This document shows, one piece after another, positions 26,343 through 35,667 of a stretch of DNA of 64,000 nt (its first letter is position 1; every line of letters begins with the position of its first letter). The position numbers and the translations under genes were made by a program. Origin of the DNA: G965227875 sp965227875 (GTDB lineage: Bacteria; Pseudomonadota; Alphaproteobacteria; Rhizobiales; JAJFHC01); the NCBI GenBank assembly GCA_965227875.1, contig OZ245783.1, forward strand, positions 5,252,572 to 5,316,571, given 5' to 3'. Below the pieces are notes generated by a model. That model was not told the origin of the DNA and searched no databases. It was given only the letters and a program-made list of their open reading frames with translations.

Positions 26343-27919
26343 CGACCCCGGGCGAACTGCATGCCAGCGTCGTGGTGATCGGGTCCGGCGTCGCCGGCGC
26401 GTTCACCGCCTGGAGCCTTGCCCGGCGCGGCATCGGTGTCGTCGTGCTGGAGGCCGGGCCGCGACCGACGCGTGCGGAACTCTTCGACGCATTCACCCGG
26501 TCACCCCATCTCGATGCGATGGCGCCCTACCCCAACCCGGACTGGGCCCCGATCCCGTCGCTCCAGCGTCCGGACGACTATCTGATCCGGGACTGTTCCT
26601 TCGACTACAGGCCACAATACATCCGCATAGCCGGCGGCACGACATGGCACTGGTCCGCAGGCTGCAACCGGCTGGGGCGCAAGGATCTCACCCTCAATTC
26701 GACCTATGGCGTCGGCGTCGACTGGCCGTTAGGACGGGCGGACCTCGACGGCTATTACGACATCGCCGAGCAAGAGATGGGCGTGACCGGACCGGGAAAC
26801 ACGGATCCCCGCCTCGAGATTGTTCCTGCCCCCTACGTCCAGCGTGTGGTGATGGAAAAACTTGCCCGTCACGGCATCGAATTCAGGGACGCGCATCACG
26901 CCAGGCTGTCGCACGACTTCGACGGAAGGCCGCGTTGCCAGGGCAACAACAACTGCATTCCCCTGTGTCCGATCGGTGCGCAATATGCCGCCGACGTGCA
27001 TGTCACGAAGGCGGAACGGGAAGGCGCGATGATCGTCGAAAATGCCCTTGTCACCGGGCTCGAGGTCACCGGGGAGAACCGCGTGTCCGCTGCAACGGCA
27101 AGACGCCCGGACGGGTCGCGGCTGACGGTTCGCGGCGACGTTTTCGTCCTGGCGGCAAACGGCATCGAAACGCCCCGGCTCGCACTGCTCTCCACCTCGG
27201 AGAAAAACCCGGAAGGATTGTGCAACTCGAGCGGCGAGGTCGGGCGCAACTTCATGGACCATCCGGGCTCGAGTGTCCGGATGTCGACGCCCGAGCCGCT
27301 TTATTCCGGCCGTGGACCGGTGAACGGCACGGTTTGCGACCAGTTTGAGGACGGCCCGTTCCGCAGGACCCGCGGCGGTTTTCGCATCGGACTCGACAAC
27401 AAGCTGCAGCCGGAAGCGCTGACCGCTCGTCTCGTTCAGGATGGCGCGGCCCCGGAAACAATCGACCGCAGCCTCCGGCAGCAGGCGGCAAATCAGATTG
27501 CCATTGGCGGGTTCATCGACGTCTTGCCGAAACGTGAGAACAGGGTGAGCATCGACCGCGCCAGGCTGGATTCGACCGGGCTGCCGCGAATCCGGTTGCG
27601 CTTTCATCTCGGCGAATATGAAAACGCCGCATTGCAGGAAATGCGCCGCACGCTTGACACCATGGCCAGGCACCTTGGCGCAACCACGACGGAACATGCG
27701 GGTCTCTACACGGCCAATCATCTCATGGGCACGATGCGCATGGGCAACAGCAGGGCAAGCTCTGTCGTGGACCGAGACTGCCGGGCCCACGACCATCCAA
27801 ATCTCTTCGTCGCGGGAAGCAGCGTCTTTCCGACGGCCGGCGGCGCCAAGGCGCCCACGTTGACGATCGCGGCGCTTGCCCTGCGCACGGCCGACACGAT
27901 TTCACGACAAATCCGATGA
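26339..27919 (+). CDS. FAD-dependent GMC oxidoreductase 1 (iron-sulfur type large subunit), catalytic Asn absent
   Basis: A 526-residue GMC flavoprotein: FAD fold VVVIGSGVAG (11-20), AGGTTWHWSAGC (98-109), C200-X5-C206-X3-C210 (CQGNNNCIPLCPIGA), and the catalytic histidine H461 in NHLMGTMRMG. The cysteine motif is the one that holds a [3Fe-4S] cluster in fructose and glucose dehydrogenase large subunits. There is no signal peptide, so export must rely on the small subunit encoded just upstream. The C-terminal motif reads GGAKAPTLTI where the family has GGANPTLTI, so the usual catalytic asparagine is replaced. It may use another residue, have altered substrate, or be inactive. Confidence 0.92.
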   Translation: MTTPGELHASVVVIGSGVAGAFTAWSLARRGIGVVVLEAGPRPTRAELFDAFTRSPHLDAMAPYPNPDWAPIPSLQRPDDYLIRDCSFDYRPQYIRIAGGTTWHWSAGCNRLGRKDLTLNSTYGVGVDWPLGRADLDGYYDIAEQEMGVTGPGNTDPRLEIVPAPYVQRVVMEKLARHGIEFRDAHHARLSHDFDGRPRCQGNNNCIPLCPIGAQYAADVHVTKAEREGAMIVENALVTGLEVTGENRVSAATARRPDGSRLTVRGDVFVLAANGIETPRLALLSTSEKNPEGLCNSSGEVGRNFMDHPGSSVRMSTPEPLYSGRGPVNGTVCDQFEDGPFRRTRGGFRIGLDNKLQPEALTARLVQDGAAPETIDRSLRQQAANQIAIGGFIDVLPKRENRVSIDRARLDSTGLPRIRLRFHLGEYENAALQEMRRTLDTMARHLGATTTEHAGLYTANHLMGTMRMGNSRASSVVDRDCRAHDHPNLFVAGSSVFPTAGGAKAPTLTIAALALRTADTISRQIR

Positions 27920-28007
27920 AAGAGCCGGATCGCATCCCGGTTTGACGACATCCGCACCGAGAAGAGCCCATGAAACACATCACGCAAGAAATCGCGAACT
28001 GATCCAG

Positions 28008-29618
28008 ATGGCTGGCACCCCACACTTCGACGTCGTCGTCATCGGCTCGGGCGTTGCGGGCGCTCTGCCGGCATGGCAACTCGCCAAACGCGGGCTCCGT
28101 GTCGTGGTTCTGGAAGCCGGTCCCCGGATCGACCGGGCAGAAGCCCTTGCCCGGTTCACGGCCTCTCAGCGTCACGACGACCTGGCCCCCTACCCCAATG
28201 CGCCTTGGGCTCCGGGACCGGATCCGTCGGCGCAGGAACCCTATCTCGAGATTTCGGGCCTGTCCGGTTACGACCCGCACTATATCCGCGGCGTTGGTGG
28301 GACGACCTGGCACTGGCCCGCGAACTCGCGCCGTTTCGGGCCCAACGACCTGCGGCAGAAGACGCTGTTCGGGGTAGGCGCAGACTGGCCGGTTTCCTAT
28401 TCGGAACTCGAACCGTACTATCGACTGGCCGAACGCGAGCTCGGCATATCCGGGACAGCGCCCTTCGCTTCCGGCACGAACGCGGAGGAAGACCGCGGCG
28501 ACCTGCCGATGCCCGCATTCGTTCCAAGCTACGCTGACGACGTGATCGCCGATCGCCTGGCCGGGTCGCCCTACAGGGTCGAACCGCTCACGGTGGCGCG
28601 CAACAGTATGGACTATGACGGCCGGCCGCCGTGTCAGGGCAACAACACCTGCCATGTCCTTTGCCCGAGCGGGGCGCAATATGCCGCCATCGCCCATGTC
28701 GAAAAGGCCGAACGCGTCGGCGCCTCGATCAGGGAGAACAGCCCCGTCATCGCACTCGAGACGGATGAACAGGGCAGGATAAGCAAGGCTCTCGTCCGGA
28801 GTCCTGACGGCGAGGAACAGTCGGTTTCCGGCTCCACGTTCATCCTCGCCGCCAACGGCGTGGAAACGCCGAAGCTCTGTCTCATGTCGCGGACCGAACG
28901 GTTTCCCGACGGCATCGCGAACAGTTCGAACACGGTCGGCCGGTATTACATGGATCACCCCAAGGCCACAGCGTGGCTGACTTTCCGAGACCCCGTCTAC
29001 GCCGGACGCGGGCCGGTGGCGATTTCGGGCATGCACCAGTTCATCGACGGTCCGTTCCGGTCGACCCGGAGCGGCTTCAGCATCGAGCTTGGCGGCAGGC
29101 TCAACCTGTTCGACATCACCGACCGCAAGATCCGTGCGGGGATATACGGACGCCAACTCGACGAAGCGATCAGGAGAGAGGCCTTCCACACACTGGAGAT
29201 CAGCGGTTATGTCGAGGTGCTGCCGGACCGCGCGAACCGGGTCAGCCTGGACCACGCGCGCCGGGACAGTTCAGGGCTTCCCGGTCTTCGTCTGCATTTC
29301 GAGCCGGGGCCTTATGCGGCAAGGGGCGTCGAGCATCTGCGCGCCGTCTTCGACGACATCGCAGCCCGGTTGGGCGACGTCGAGATCGAACACAGCGCGG
29401 ATCTCATCACCGTAAACCACATGATCGGAACGATGCGCATGGGTGACGACCCGTCGACTTCCGTTGTCGACAGCAACTGCAGGACCCACGACCATCCCAA
29501 TCTCTACATCGCCGGAAGCAGCGTGTTCCCCAACGGGGGCGGCGCGAACCCTCCCACGCTCACGATCGCCGCGCTCGCACTGCGCCTCGCGGACGAACTG
29601 GCGGCGGCCCACCGATGA
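28008..29618 (+). CDS. FAD-dependent GMC oxidoreductase 2 (iron-sulfur type large subunit)
   Basis: A 536-residue GMC flavoprotein paralogous to its neighbour: FDVVVIGSGVAG at the N-terminus, GVGGTTWHWPANS, C209-X5-C215-X3-C219 (CQGNNTCHVLCPSGA), catalytic histidine H471 (NHMIGTMRMG) and N514 in GGGANPPTLTI. The asparagine motif has one extra proline compared with the usual NPTLTI. No signal peptide is present. The ATG at 28008 has only a weak ribosome site; the frame is open further upstream but without family sequence. It lies 88 bp after oxidoreductase 1 with no small-subunit gene of its own. Confidence 0.92.
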   Translation: MAGTPHFDVVVIGSGVAGALPAWQLAKRGLRVVVLEAGPRIDRAEALARFTASQRHDDLAPYPNAPWAPGPDPSAQEPYLEISGLSGYDPHYIRGVGGTTWHWPANSRRFGPNDLRQKTLFGVGADWPVSYSELEPYYRLAERELGISGTAPFASGTNAEEDRGDLPMPAFVPSYADDVIADRLAGSPYRVEPLTVARNSMDYDGRPPCQGNNTCHVLCPSGAQYAAIAHVEKAERVGASIRENSPVIALETDEQGRISKALVRSPDGEEQSVSGSTFILAANGVETPKLCLMSRTERFPDGIANSSNTVGRYYMDHPKATAWLTFRDPVYAGRGPVAISGMHQFIDGPFRSTRSGFSIELGGRLNLFDITDRKIRAGIYGRQLDEAIRREAFHTLEISGYVEVLPDRANRVSLDHARRDSSGLPGLRLHFEPGPYAARGVEHLRAVFDDIAARLGDVEIEHSADLITVNHMIGTMRMGDDPSTSVVDSNCRTHDHPNLYIAGSSVFPNGGGANPPTLTIAALALRLADELAAAHR

Positions 29619-29703
29619 ACAGATGCGGTTCGGGTCCGCGTCCCGCATGGCGCATCGGGTGTCGCACCTGCACCAAACTGGTTGAACTCAAGAGGCCGCG
29701 TCA

Positions 29704-29973
29704 CTAGAGCGTATATCGCTTACATGGAATCGTTTGATGGTTCCAAATCCGTTCGTTCGGCAAGGCGCGGTGCGCAGCGCGATGCGGGACATCTCGCAAG
29801 CGCCGCAACGTGGCCGACGGGCGGATTTGGCCCACCGAAGGCCGTGTTTTTGCGCCCCCCGGACTGCGTTGTGCGCCCCTTGTGGTCAACCAGGCCACGG
29901 CGGGCCGCACGCCTTGCCGGCGAACGCAAAAAACGCGGTCAAAGCGCTTCCATGTAAAAGAGATACGCTCTAG
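29704..29973. mobile_element. MITE-like palindromic element with ~35-bp imperfect terminal inverted repeats
   Basis: The ends are CTAGAGCGTATATCGCTTAC... at 29704 and, reading inward from 29973, CTAGAGCGTATCTCTTTTAC..., matching over about 35 bp with few differences. The inner part is also inverted (CGTTCG..GGCAAGGCG at ~29749 against the complement of CGCCTTGCCGGCGAACG at ~29912), so the 270 bp could fold into one long hairpin. There is no coding capacity. It separates oxidoreductase 2 from the first glycosyltransferase. The other bases between 29619 and 30093 show no gene. Confidence 0.75.
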
Positions 29974-30093
29974 GTTCGCCATTCGGCAAGGCAAAGCCTT
30001 CCCTTGAAAAATCTCAGAATCTGCCCATTTCCGGCGCAAAGTCCGTTCTCGGGCACTCGCACGACAAGCACGCAGCACCACGATGGAAGTTCC

Positions 30094-32391
30094 ATGTCCA
30101 CAAGCCGTCGAGTAGAACAGAGACTTCGGCGGCGGCGGCCTCAGCGCCTGGTGGTCGGAGCCATTTTCGTCGCGGTTTCCGCAGTCTACCTCTCCTGGCG
30201 GCTCACCATATTCAACAGCGACGCGCTGGTCCTTTCGTCTGTCTTCTTCACGGCGGAAGTGATCGGCCTCGTTCTCGGCCTGTCGACGATCTTCGTCTCG
30301 TTTTCCTACAATCACCGCGAACCGAAGGCCCCTCCCGAAGGTCTGTCCGTCGACGTTTTCGTCCTGACCTACCAGGAACCCGTCGAACTCCTCCGCAGAA
30401 CGCTGAGGGGCGCTGTCGGCATCACCTATCCCCACGAAACCTGGCTGCTCGACGACGGGGACAGGCCGGAAATGAAAGCCCTCGCCGAGGAACTCGGCGT
30501 CCGCTACCTCGCCCGGAAGGAGAACACTCACGCCAAGGCCGGCAACATCAACAACGCGCTGAAACACAGCACCGCGGATTTCGTCGCCACGTTCGACGCA
30601 GACCACATTCCCATGCCGCGGGCACTGGATGTCCTGCTCGGCTTCGTCGACGATCCCGAAGTCGCCCTCGTCCAGGCGCCGCAGGACTTCTACAACATCA
30701 CGTCGTTCCAGTATATCGACCACCACAAGGCCGGCGGCCTGTGGCACGACCAGTCCTACTTCTACGACGTCATGGAAGGCTGCAAGGACTCCGAAAACGC
30801 CGCCACCTGCGTGGGCACGTCCGTCGTCTACCGCCGCTCCGCCCTCGATGAAATCGGCGGCATCCCGTGGCAGACCGTCACCGAGGACATGCACACGTCC
30901 CTCCTACTGCATCGCAAGGGATACAAGGCCGTCTACATCAACGAGGCGATCGCATATGGCGTGGGCGCCGTCGACCTGGGGGAATACTACAAGACGCGAC
31001 TGCGCTGGGGCCACGGTAACGTGCACGCCCTTCGGCACGAAAACATCCTTACCTGCAGCGGACTTACGCTTCGCCAGCGGCTCTACTACCTGACGCTCGG
31101 GCTCGTCTATCTCGAAGGCTGGCAACAGATCATCATGTATACGGTGCCGGTCTATTCGCTCCTGACCGGAACGCCGCCTTTCGACATATCGATCTTCAAC
31201 ATCCTGTGCATGATCGCCTATCCGGTCTTCGGGTATCTCATGCTGCAGGAGCTGGCCTGCGGCTACGGCCATTACTGGCTGAACGAAATGTTCAGCATGA
31301 CCCGCTTTCCCATCTACATCCGCGCCACCTTCGCAATCGTGCGGAACAAGATGGCGTGGAAGTCGTCGTCGAAGGCCTTCAAGGGCCGGATCGAGTGGCG
31401 CCTGCTCGCCCCGCAACTCACCGTCCTGACCCTCAGTCTCGTGGCCCTGGCGGTGGGGGTCTACCGGAATCTCGGCGAATTCGAGTTGGGTCCCCTCGGG
31501 CGGCTGATCTTCCTTCTCAACACCGATGTCGATCTGTTCGCGAGTTTCGCGCCCGGGTACAATGTCGACCTGCTTCTCATCGCGGGTTTCTGGGCCGTGT
31601 TCAACGTCATTCGCTGTACGCTGTTCGTCAACAAGGTGCGGCGCAATGTGGCGGAATCCCATGAGGAATTCCGGTTTCCCGTTCCCCTGCCCATCGAAAT
31701 CGAACTGCCGCACGGGCGCGTAAAGAGGGTCACCGAGGCGATATCGCTGAACGCCGTGACCGTACCGGACATCGAAAGTCTGCCCGAGGGGACGGTGCCG
31801 GGTACGGTCTACCTCCCCTCAGGCCCGCTTGCCGTGCAATTGCACAGTTTCAGCCGCGCCGGGGAAAACTTGACCGAGGCACGCTTCACCTGGCCAGACC
31901 GGACCACCTCCGACCGTCTTGCGGACAGCCTTCTTTCGGTGGACTGGCACCGAAACTTCATTCCACGCGCGGCCTATTTCCGCACACCGCTCGAGTTTCT
32001 GGGCGACGTCCTCCTAAGACGCAAGCCGCATAGACCCCGCGACGATTCACAAGGCTGGCAACCGGTGGTTTTGACCGTCGAGAACGGAGAATCACCTGTA
32101 TCCCGACTTGGCTACGTGAGACCCCTGAACGGAGAATCAGGGGTGGAACTGGTGTCATTCTGCGAACTGTCCGGCGGAAACACCGTCGGAATCAGAAAAT
32201 TCTGTGACACAGACGCAACACCCTCGGCGATAATCGTCCCGGAACGGGCCAGGACCCGCCCATTTGCGCATCAAGGGCTGGATGGGCACGCGGCAAAGGT
32301 GTATTGCTTGGAACTTGATGAAATGAGGATTTCGAACGCTGCGAACTCGGGGTTCCGGCAACACAGCGTCAAAGTGGCAAATCTGCACTAA
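30094..32391 (+). CDS. Cellulose-synthase-like family 2 glycosyltransferase 1 (BcsA-type), degenerate QxxRW
   Basis: A 765-residue membrane glycosyltransferase. Two helices near the N-terminus (~18-36, 48-70) precede a GT2 catalytic domain with DDG (120-122), DAD (168-170) and TED (263-265). The product-binding motif is TRLRW (301-305) instead of Q-x-x-R-W. About five more hydrophobic segments follow, then a C-terminal beta-rich part where a PilZ domain would be, but no RxxxR or D/NxSxxG motif is visible. The ATG at 30094 follows GGAAG; an in-frame start at 30004 would add 30 residues from next to the MITE. It should synthesise and extrude a beta-linked glycan; identity is unknown. Confidence 0.9.
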   Translation: MSTSRRVEQRLRRRRPQRLVVGAIFVAVSAVYLSWRLTIFNSDALVLSSVFFTAEVIGLVLGLSTIFVSFSYNHREPKAPPEGLSVDVFVLTYQEPVELLRRTLRGAVGITYPHETWLLDDGDRPEMKALAEELGVRYLARKENTHAKAGNINNALKHSTADFVATFDADHIPMPRALDVLLGFVDDPEVALVQAPQDFYNITSFQYIDHHKAGGLWHDQSYFYDVMEGCKDSENAATCVGTSVVYRRSALDEIGGIPWQTVTEDMHTSLLLHRKGYKAVYINEAIAYGVGAVDLGEYYKTRLRWGHGNVHALRHENILTCSGLTLRQRLYYLTLGLVYLEGWQQIIMYTVPVYSLLTGTPPFDISIFNILCMIAYPVFGYLMLQELACGYGHYWLNEMFSMTRFPIYIRATFAIVRNKMAWKSSSKAFKGRIEWRLLAPQLTVLTLSLVALAVGVYRNLGEFELGPLGRLIFLLNTDVDLFASFAPGYNVDLLLIAGFWAVFNVIRCTLFVNKVRRNVAESHEEFRFPVPLPIEIELPHGRVKRVTEAISLNAVTVPDIESLPEGTVPGTVYLPSGPLAVQLHSFSRAGENLTEARFTWPDRTTSDRLADSLLSVDWHRNFIPRAAYFRTPLEFLGDVLLRRKPHRPRDDSQGWQPVVLTVENGESPVSRLGYVRPLNGESGVELVSFCELSGGNTVGIRKFCDTDATPSAIIVPERARTRPFAHQGLDGHAAKVYCLELDEMRISNAANSGFRQHSVKVANLH

Positions 32392-32416
32392 ATATCTGCA
32401 CTGAGGGTAACAGCTA

Positions 32417-33190
32417 ATGTTCAAATCGAACCTTTCCACGAAGAGCATGCGCGCGGCGGTTGGCGCGGCTTTCCTCGCGACGGCATCGTTTGCGATCGGC
32501 AGCGCACAGGCTGCGGATCTCTACACGCCCGACGGTCCGCCGGCGACGTTCGGACCGAGCACGGTTCTGTTTTCCGGCTTCGATGTGAAGGAAGATTCCT
32601 ACTTCCTGCACCTCGGCGGCGTTCACGCCTGGAACGGCGACCTGAACACCGACGGCTGGCTGCTCCGCGGCTTCGTCGGCTTCGGCGAGTATGACTACAA
32701 CGCTGGCGGTGCCCTCGGCAAAGTCAACGGCGACGTCTTCACCGCCGACCTGATGGTCGGTTACCAGTGGTTCGACAGCAATGTCCGCTACAGCGCCTAT
32801 GTCGGCGGCAACTTCGCGGACAACGACCTGTCCCCCAACGACCCCGCCAACTCCACCCGCGGCAGCGAGTTCGGTGCCAAGGTTCAGCTCGAAGCTGAAA
32901 CCGCGAACGTGACCGACTACTACGTGAGCGGCGCGGCAAGCTACGCCACCACGAACGACGACTACTGGGCTCGCCTGCGTGTCGGTCACACGGTCGGCGC
33001 CGGCTACGTCGTCGGCCCTGAAGGCGTCCTGCTCGGCAATGACGAGTTCGACCAGCAGCGGATCGGCCTGTTCCTCAAGGGCGCGTCTCTCGGCCCGATC
33101 GGGTTCAGCGTTTCCGCCGGCTATGCCTTCGTCGACGGCAATGGCGACGACAGCGTGTACGGCAGCCTCGGAGCGTCCTACGCGTTCTGA
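32417..33190 (+). CDS. BcsS-like outer-membrane protein
   Basis: A 257-residue protein with a signal peptide (~1-33, ending AQA-ADLY) and alternating aromatic/glycine strands ending in YAF, a beta-barrel outer-membrane pattern. Stretches GWLLRGFVGFGEYDYN, LMVGYQWF and NDLSPNDPANSTRGSEFGAKVQ recall the BcsS family, found with alphaproteobacterial cellulose synthase loci and of unproven function. It lies 25 bp after glycosyltransferase 1, consistent with export or display of its product, and is followed by a strong terminator. Confidence 0.82.
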   Translation: MFKSNLSTKSMRAAVGAAFLATASFAIGSAQAADLYTPDGPPATFGPSTVLFSGFDVKEDSYFLHLGGVHAWNGDLNTDGWLLRGFVGFGEYDYNAGGALGKVNGDVFTADLMVGYQWFDSNVRYSAYVGGNFADNDLSPNDPANSTRGSEFGAKVQLEAETANVTDYYVSGAASYATTNDDYWARLRVGHTVGAGYVVGPEGVLLGNDEFDQQRIGLFLKGASLGPIGFSVSAGYAFVDGNGDDSVYGSLGASYAF

Positions 33191-33218
33191 TCCGCACCGC
33201 ATAACAATTCCTGTTTGC

Positions 33219-33257
33219 ATTCGGGCGGTGTGTTTCACGCACCGCCCGAATTGTTTT
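33219..33257 (+). terminator. Strong intrinsic terminator after the BcsS-like gene
   Basis: A perfect 12-bp stem ATTCGGGCGGTG / CACCGCCCGAAT (extendable by a G-U pair) is followed by TTGTTTT. It ends the first half of the oxidoreductase/glycosyltransferase cluster. Confidence 0.9.
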
Positions 33258-33294
33258 CGGGGTCCTGTTTCCTTCACGAGTACCCTGGCGAGTC

Positions 33295-34896
33295 ATGTCC
33301 GCGGATGAGTTCGATTTCGATACGGTCATCGTGGGCTCGGGTGTCGCCGGCGCCCTGATCGCGGACCGTATTGCCGCAACAGGCCGATCCGTCGCCCTGA
33401 TCGAGGCCGGCCCCAGGCTCGACCGCGGCGATGTCTTCGCCGCGACGAAGGCATCCCCGGAATGGGATGCCTCGGCCGGGTATCCCGATCCACCCATGGC
33501 ACGCCGGGCGGGCGGTCCGCACACGTCCGAAATGTTCGACCTCACCGCCGACGGCGAAGCCGAGGTCTCCTATCTTCGCTGCGTTGGCGGCACCACCTGG
33601 CACTGGTCGGGATGCACACCGAGGCTGCTTCCCAGCGACATGGCCACGAAATCGAGCTTCGGTTTCGGCGTCGACTGGCCGGTAACCTATGACGAACTAG
33701 AAGCCTATTATCACCGGGCCGAACGCGAACTCGGCGTATCGGGCGATGACGCGGCCGACTACGGCACGCCGCGCACCGCGCCCTTCCCGCTACCGCCCAT
33801 GCCTTTCACGCCGCTGGACCGGCATATTGCGGCGGGGCTGGCGCCTCATGGCGTGAAGATCCAGGCCATGCCCCAGGCCCGGGGCATGACGACATACGGC
33901 GACCGGCCGGCATGTCACGGGCATAATTTCTGTACCCCCGTCTGCCCGATCGGGGCGCAATACACCGCCACCATCCACGTCGAACGGGCCGAGGGCAATG
34001 GCGCGACCGTGTTCCCCGAACATGTCGTCACCCGGATGCGCACCTCTCGCAACGACAGCGTGCATTCCGTCGACGCAAGGCGCCCGGACGGCAGCGAACG
34101 CACGTTCCGCGGCAGGACATTCGTGCTTGCAGCGAACGGAGTGGAATCTCCAAGGCTGCTGCTCGCGTCGCGAAACAGTCGCTTCCCCTCCGGCCTCGCC
34201 AACAGGTCCGGCAATGTGGGCCGATATCTCATGGGGCACACGGAAATGCACATGACCCTGCGCATGGCAGTGCCCGTCCATGCCGGCCGCGGTCCGCTTT
34301 CGCTCACCATATCGTCCAGTCTGCGCGACGGGCCGTTCCGCTCCCGACATGCGGGCGGTCTGCTTGTCGTCGACAACAACCTCGTGCTGCGGGAAATCGC
34401 GACCGAACTGCTGCGGGACGGTCTGACCGGCCCCTCGTTCGAGAGGCGGCTGGCCGAAGAAGCTTCGCGCCGCTTCCGGATCATCCTCATTGCCGAGGAA
34501 CGTCCCCATGCCGACAACCGGATCGTCCTGGACTGGTCACGTCCCGATCGCGCCGGCCTGCCGAAAATGCGGGCGAACATCAGCGAAGACCCCTATTGCA
34601 GGATAGCCGGAGACCGCCTGGTCGAGATCCTGCGAAAAATCGAAATCGAGGGCCGGTGGCGCATTCTCGGCAGGCGGGACCTGCTTCTCGGAACGCATCT
34701 GATGGGAACCCTGCGGATGGGCAAGGATCCGAAGAGCTCCGTAGCGGATCCCGACGGCCGCACCCATGACCACCGGAATCTGTTCGTGGCCGGCAGTGCC
34801 CTCTTTCCGACCAGCGGAACGGCGAACCCGACATTGACCATTGCGGCCCTCGCCCTGCGATCGGCGGACGCGCTTCTGGCGCAACTGAAGCAATAG
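33295..34896 (+). CDS. FAD-dependent GMC oxidoreductase 3 (iron-sulfur type large subunit)
   Basis: A 533-residue GMC flavoprotein: DTVIVGSGVAGA (9-20), CVGGTTWHWSGC (96-107), C207-X5-C213-X3-C217 (CHGHNFCTPVCPIGA), H468 (THLMGTLRMG) and N511 (GTANPTLTI), the complete catalytic His/Asn pair. No leader peptide. It is much closer to oxidoreductase 4 than to 1 or 2 (shared SAGYPDP, TKSSFG.GVDWP and HGHN/EGHN forms). A small-subunit gene follows 120 bp downstream. Confidence 0.93.
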   Translation: MSADEFDFDTVIVGSGVAGALIADRIAATGRSVALIEAGPRLDRGDVFAATKASPEWDASAGYPDPPMARRAGGPHTSEMFDLTADGEAEVSYLRCVGGTTWHWSGCTPRLLPSDMATKSSFGFGVDWPVTYDELEAYYHRAERELGVSGDDAADYGTPRTAPFPLPPMPFTPLDRHIAAGLAPHGVKIQAMPQARGMTTYGDRPACHGHNFCTPVCPIGAQYTATIHVERAEGNGATVFPEHVVTRMRTSRNDSVHSVDARRPDGSERTFRGRTFVLAANGVESPRLLLASRNSRFPSGLANRSGNVGRYLMGHTEMHMTLRMAVPVHAGRGPLSLTISSSLRDGPFRSRHAGGLLVVDNNLVLREIATELLRDGLTGPSFERRLAEEASRRFRIILIAEERPHADNRIVLDWSRPDRAGLPKMRANISEDPYCRIAGDRLVEILRKIEIEGRWRILGRRDLLLGTHLMGTLRMGKDPKSSVADPDGRTHDHRNLFVAGSALFPTSGTANPTLTIAALALRSADALLAQLKQ

Positions 34897-35016
34897 GCCG
34901 ACGATGGATTGGGACGTTTCGCCACGACCGCAAAACCGGAATTCGGGTTTCGTCGCGCCCCCCTTTCCCGTAGTTTGCTAGCCGATCGTGCGGCGTTGAC
35001 AGGTGATCGTGCTCAG

Positions 35017-35550
35017 ATGAACAGACGTGAAACCGTAATCTCGATTGCCGCCGGTCTGGCCAAGACCGCACTGCCCGCGGGCGCGGCAAGCGCTCTCGCC
35101 GGAACGGCCGAGGACGTTTCCCTCCAGGTCCCTGCCGGACTTCCACCCGCCAGCTTCGACAACTTCCGTCAACTGTGTCTCTGGGTGACCGGCCGGACTG
35201 AGATAGACCGCGACCTGCTGCAGTCCGCATTCGAACTCATGCGCGGCGAGCCATGGGGCAACAAGCACATCGCCACGGCATTCCGGGATCTGGACACAGC
35301 ACTGGCAGAGAAAAGCGCCGGCGCGAACGTCTCCGATCTCGTCTCGCAGGGCGCGCTGCAGGAACACGAGAGGTGGTTCGTGTCGCACCTGCTCGAGACC
35401 CTCTACACCGGCGTCTACGAGCATGACGGGAAGCTGGTCAGGATCGCCTGGGAAAACGCCCTGATGAATTCCGTCGTGGCGGACTACCGCGCTGTCCCCG
35501 GCGAGGATGCGCCCTGGCGCAGGCCGGGTTACTGGTCGGAAGAACCGTGA
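35017..35550 (+). CDS. Second Tat-exported dehydrogenase small subunit (SldS / FAD-SLDH family)
   Basis: A 177-residue paralogue of the protein at 25791. Its leader begins with the same MNRRETV and has a hydrophobic stretch (ISIAAGLAKTALPAGAASALAG). The body has FDNFRQLCLWVTGRTEIDRDLL, PWGNKHIATAFRDL (compare PWGTKHISTAFAEI in the other copy) and LYTGVYEHDGKLVRIAWENALM. It should export GMC oxidoreductase 3 and/or 4, which have no signal of their own. Start 35017 is chosen for the leader. Confidence 0.78.
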   Translation: MNRRETVISIAAGLAKTALPAGAASALAGTAEDVSLQVPAGLPPASFDNFRQLCLWVTGRTEIDRDLLQSAFELMRGEPWGNKHIATAFRDLDTALAEKSAGANVSDLVSQGALQEHERWFVSHLLETLYTGVYEHDGKLVRIAWENALMNSVVADYRAVPGEDAPWRRPGYWSEEP

Positions 35551-35667
35551 TGAAGCATCTGACCGGCATGGGGTCCGACGAACCGGACTGTACGTTCCGA
35601 CGCATCTCTCGACCGCATCCGGGCGCCACGATGGCGCGAGACGTGCTTGCTCCAGGCAGACCAGACC

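Noticed and set aside
27970..28001. Mini-frame MKHITQEIAN just before GMC oxidoreductase 2
   Set aside because: Only ten codons, no ribosome-binding site and no sign of conservation; could be a leader peptide but nothing supports that.
29682..30007. Short frames within the MITE-like element
   Set aside because: They cover the inverted repeats and have no transposase features.
32414..33277. Long minus-strand frame opposite the BcsS-like gene, and similar antisense frames opposite the GMC genes
   Set aside because: They are mirror frames of real genes in GC-rich DNA and lack recognisable domains or start signals.
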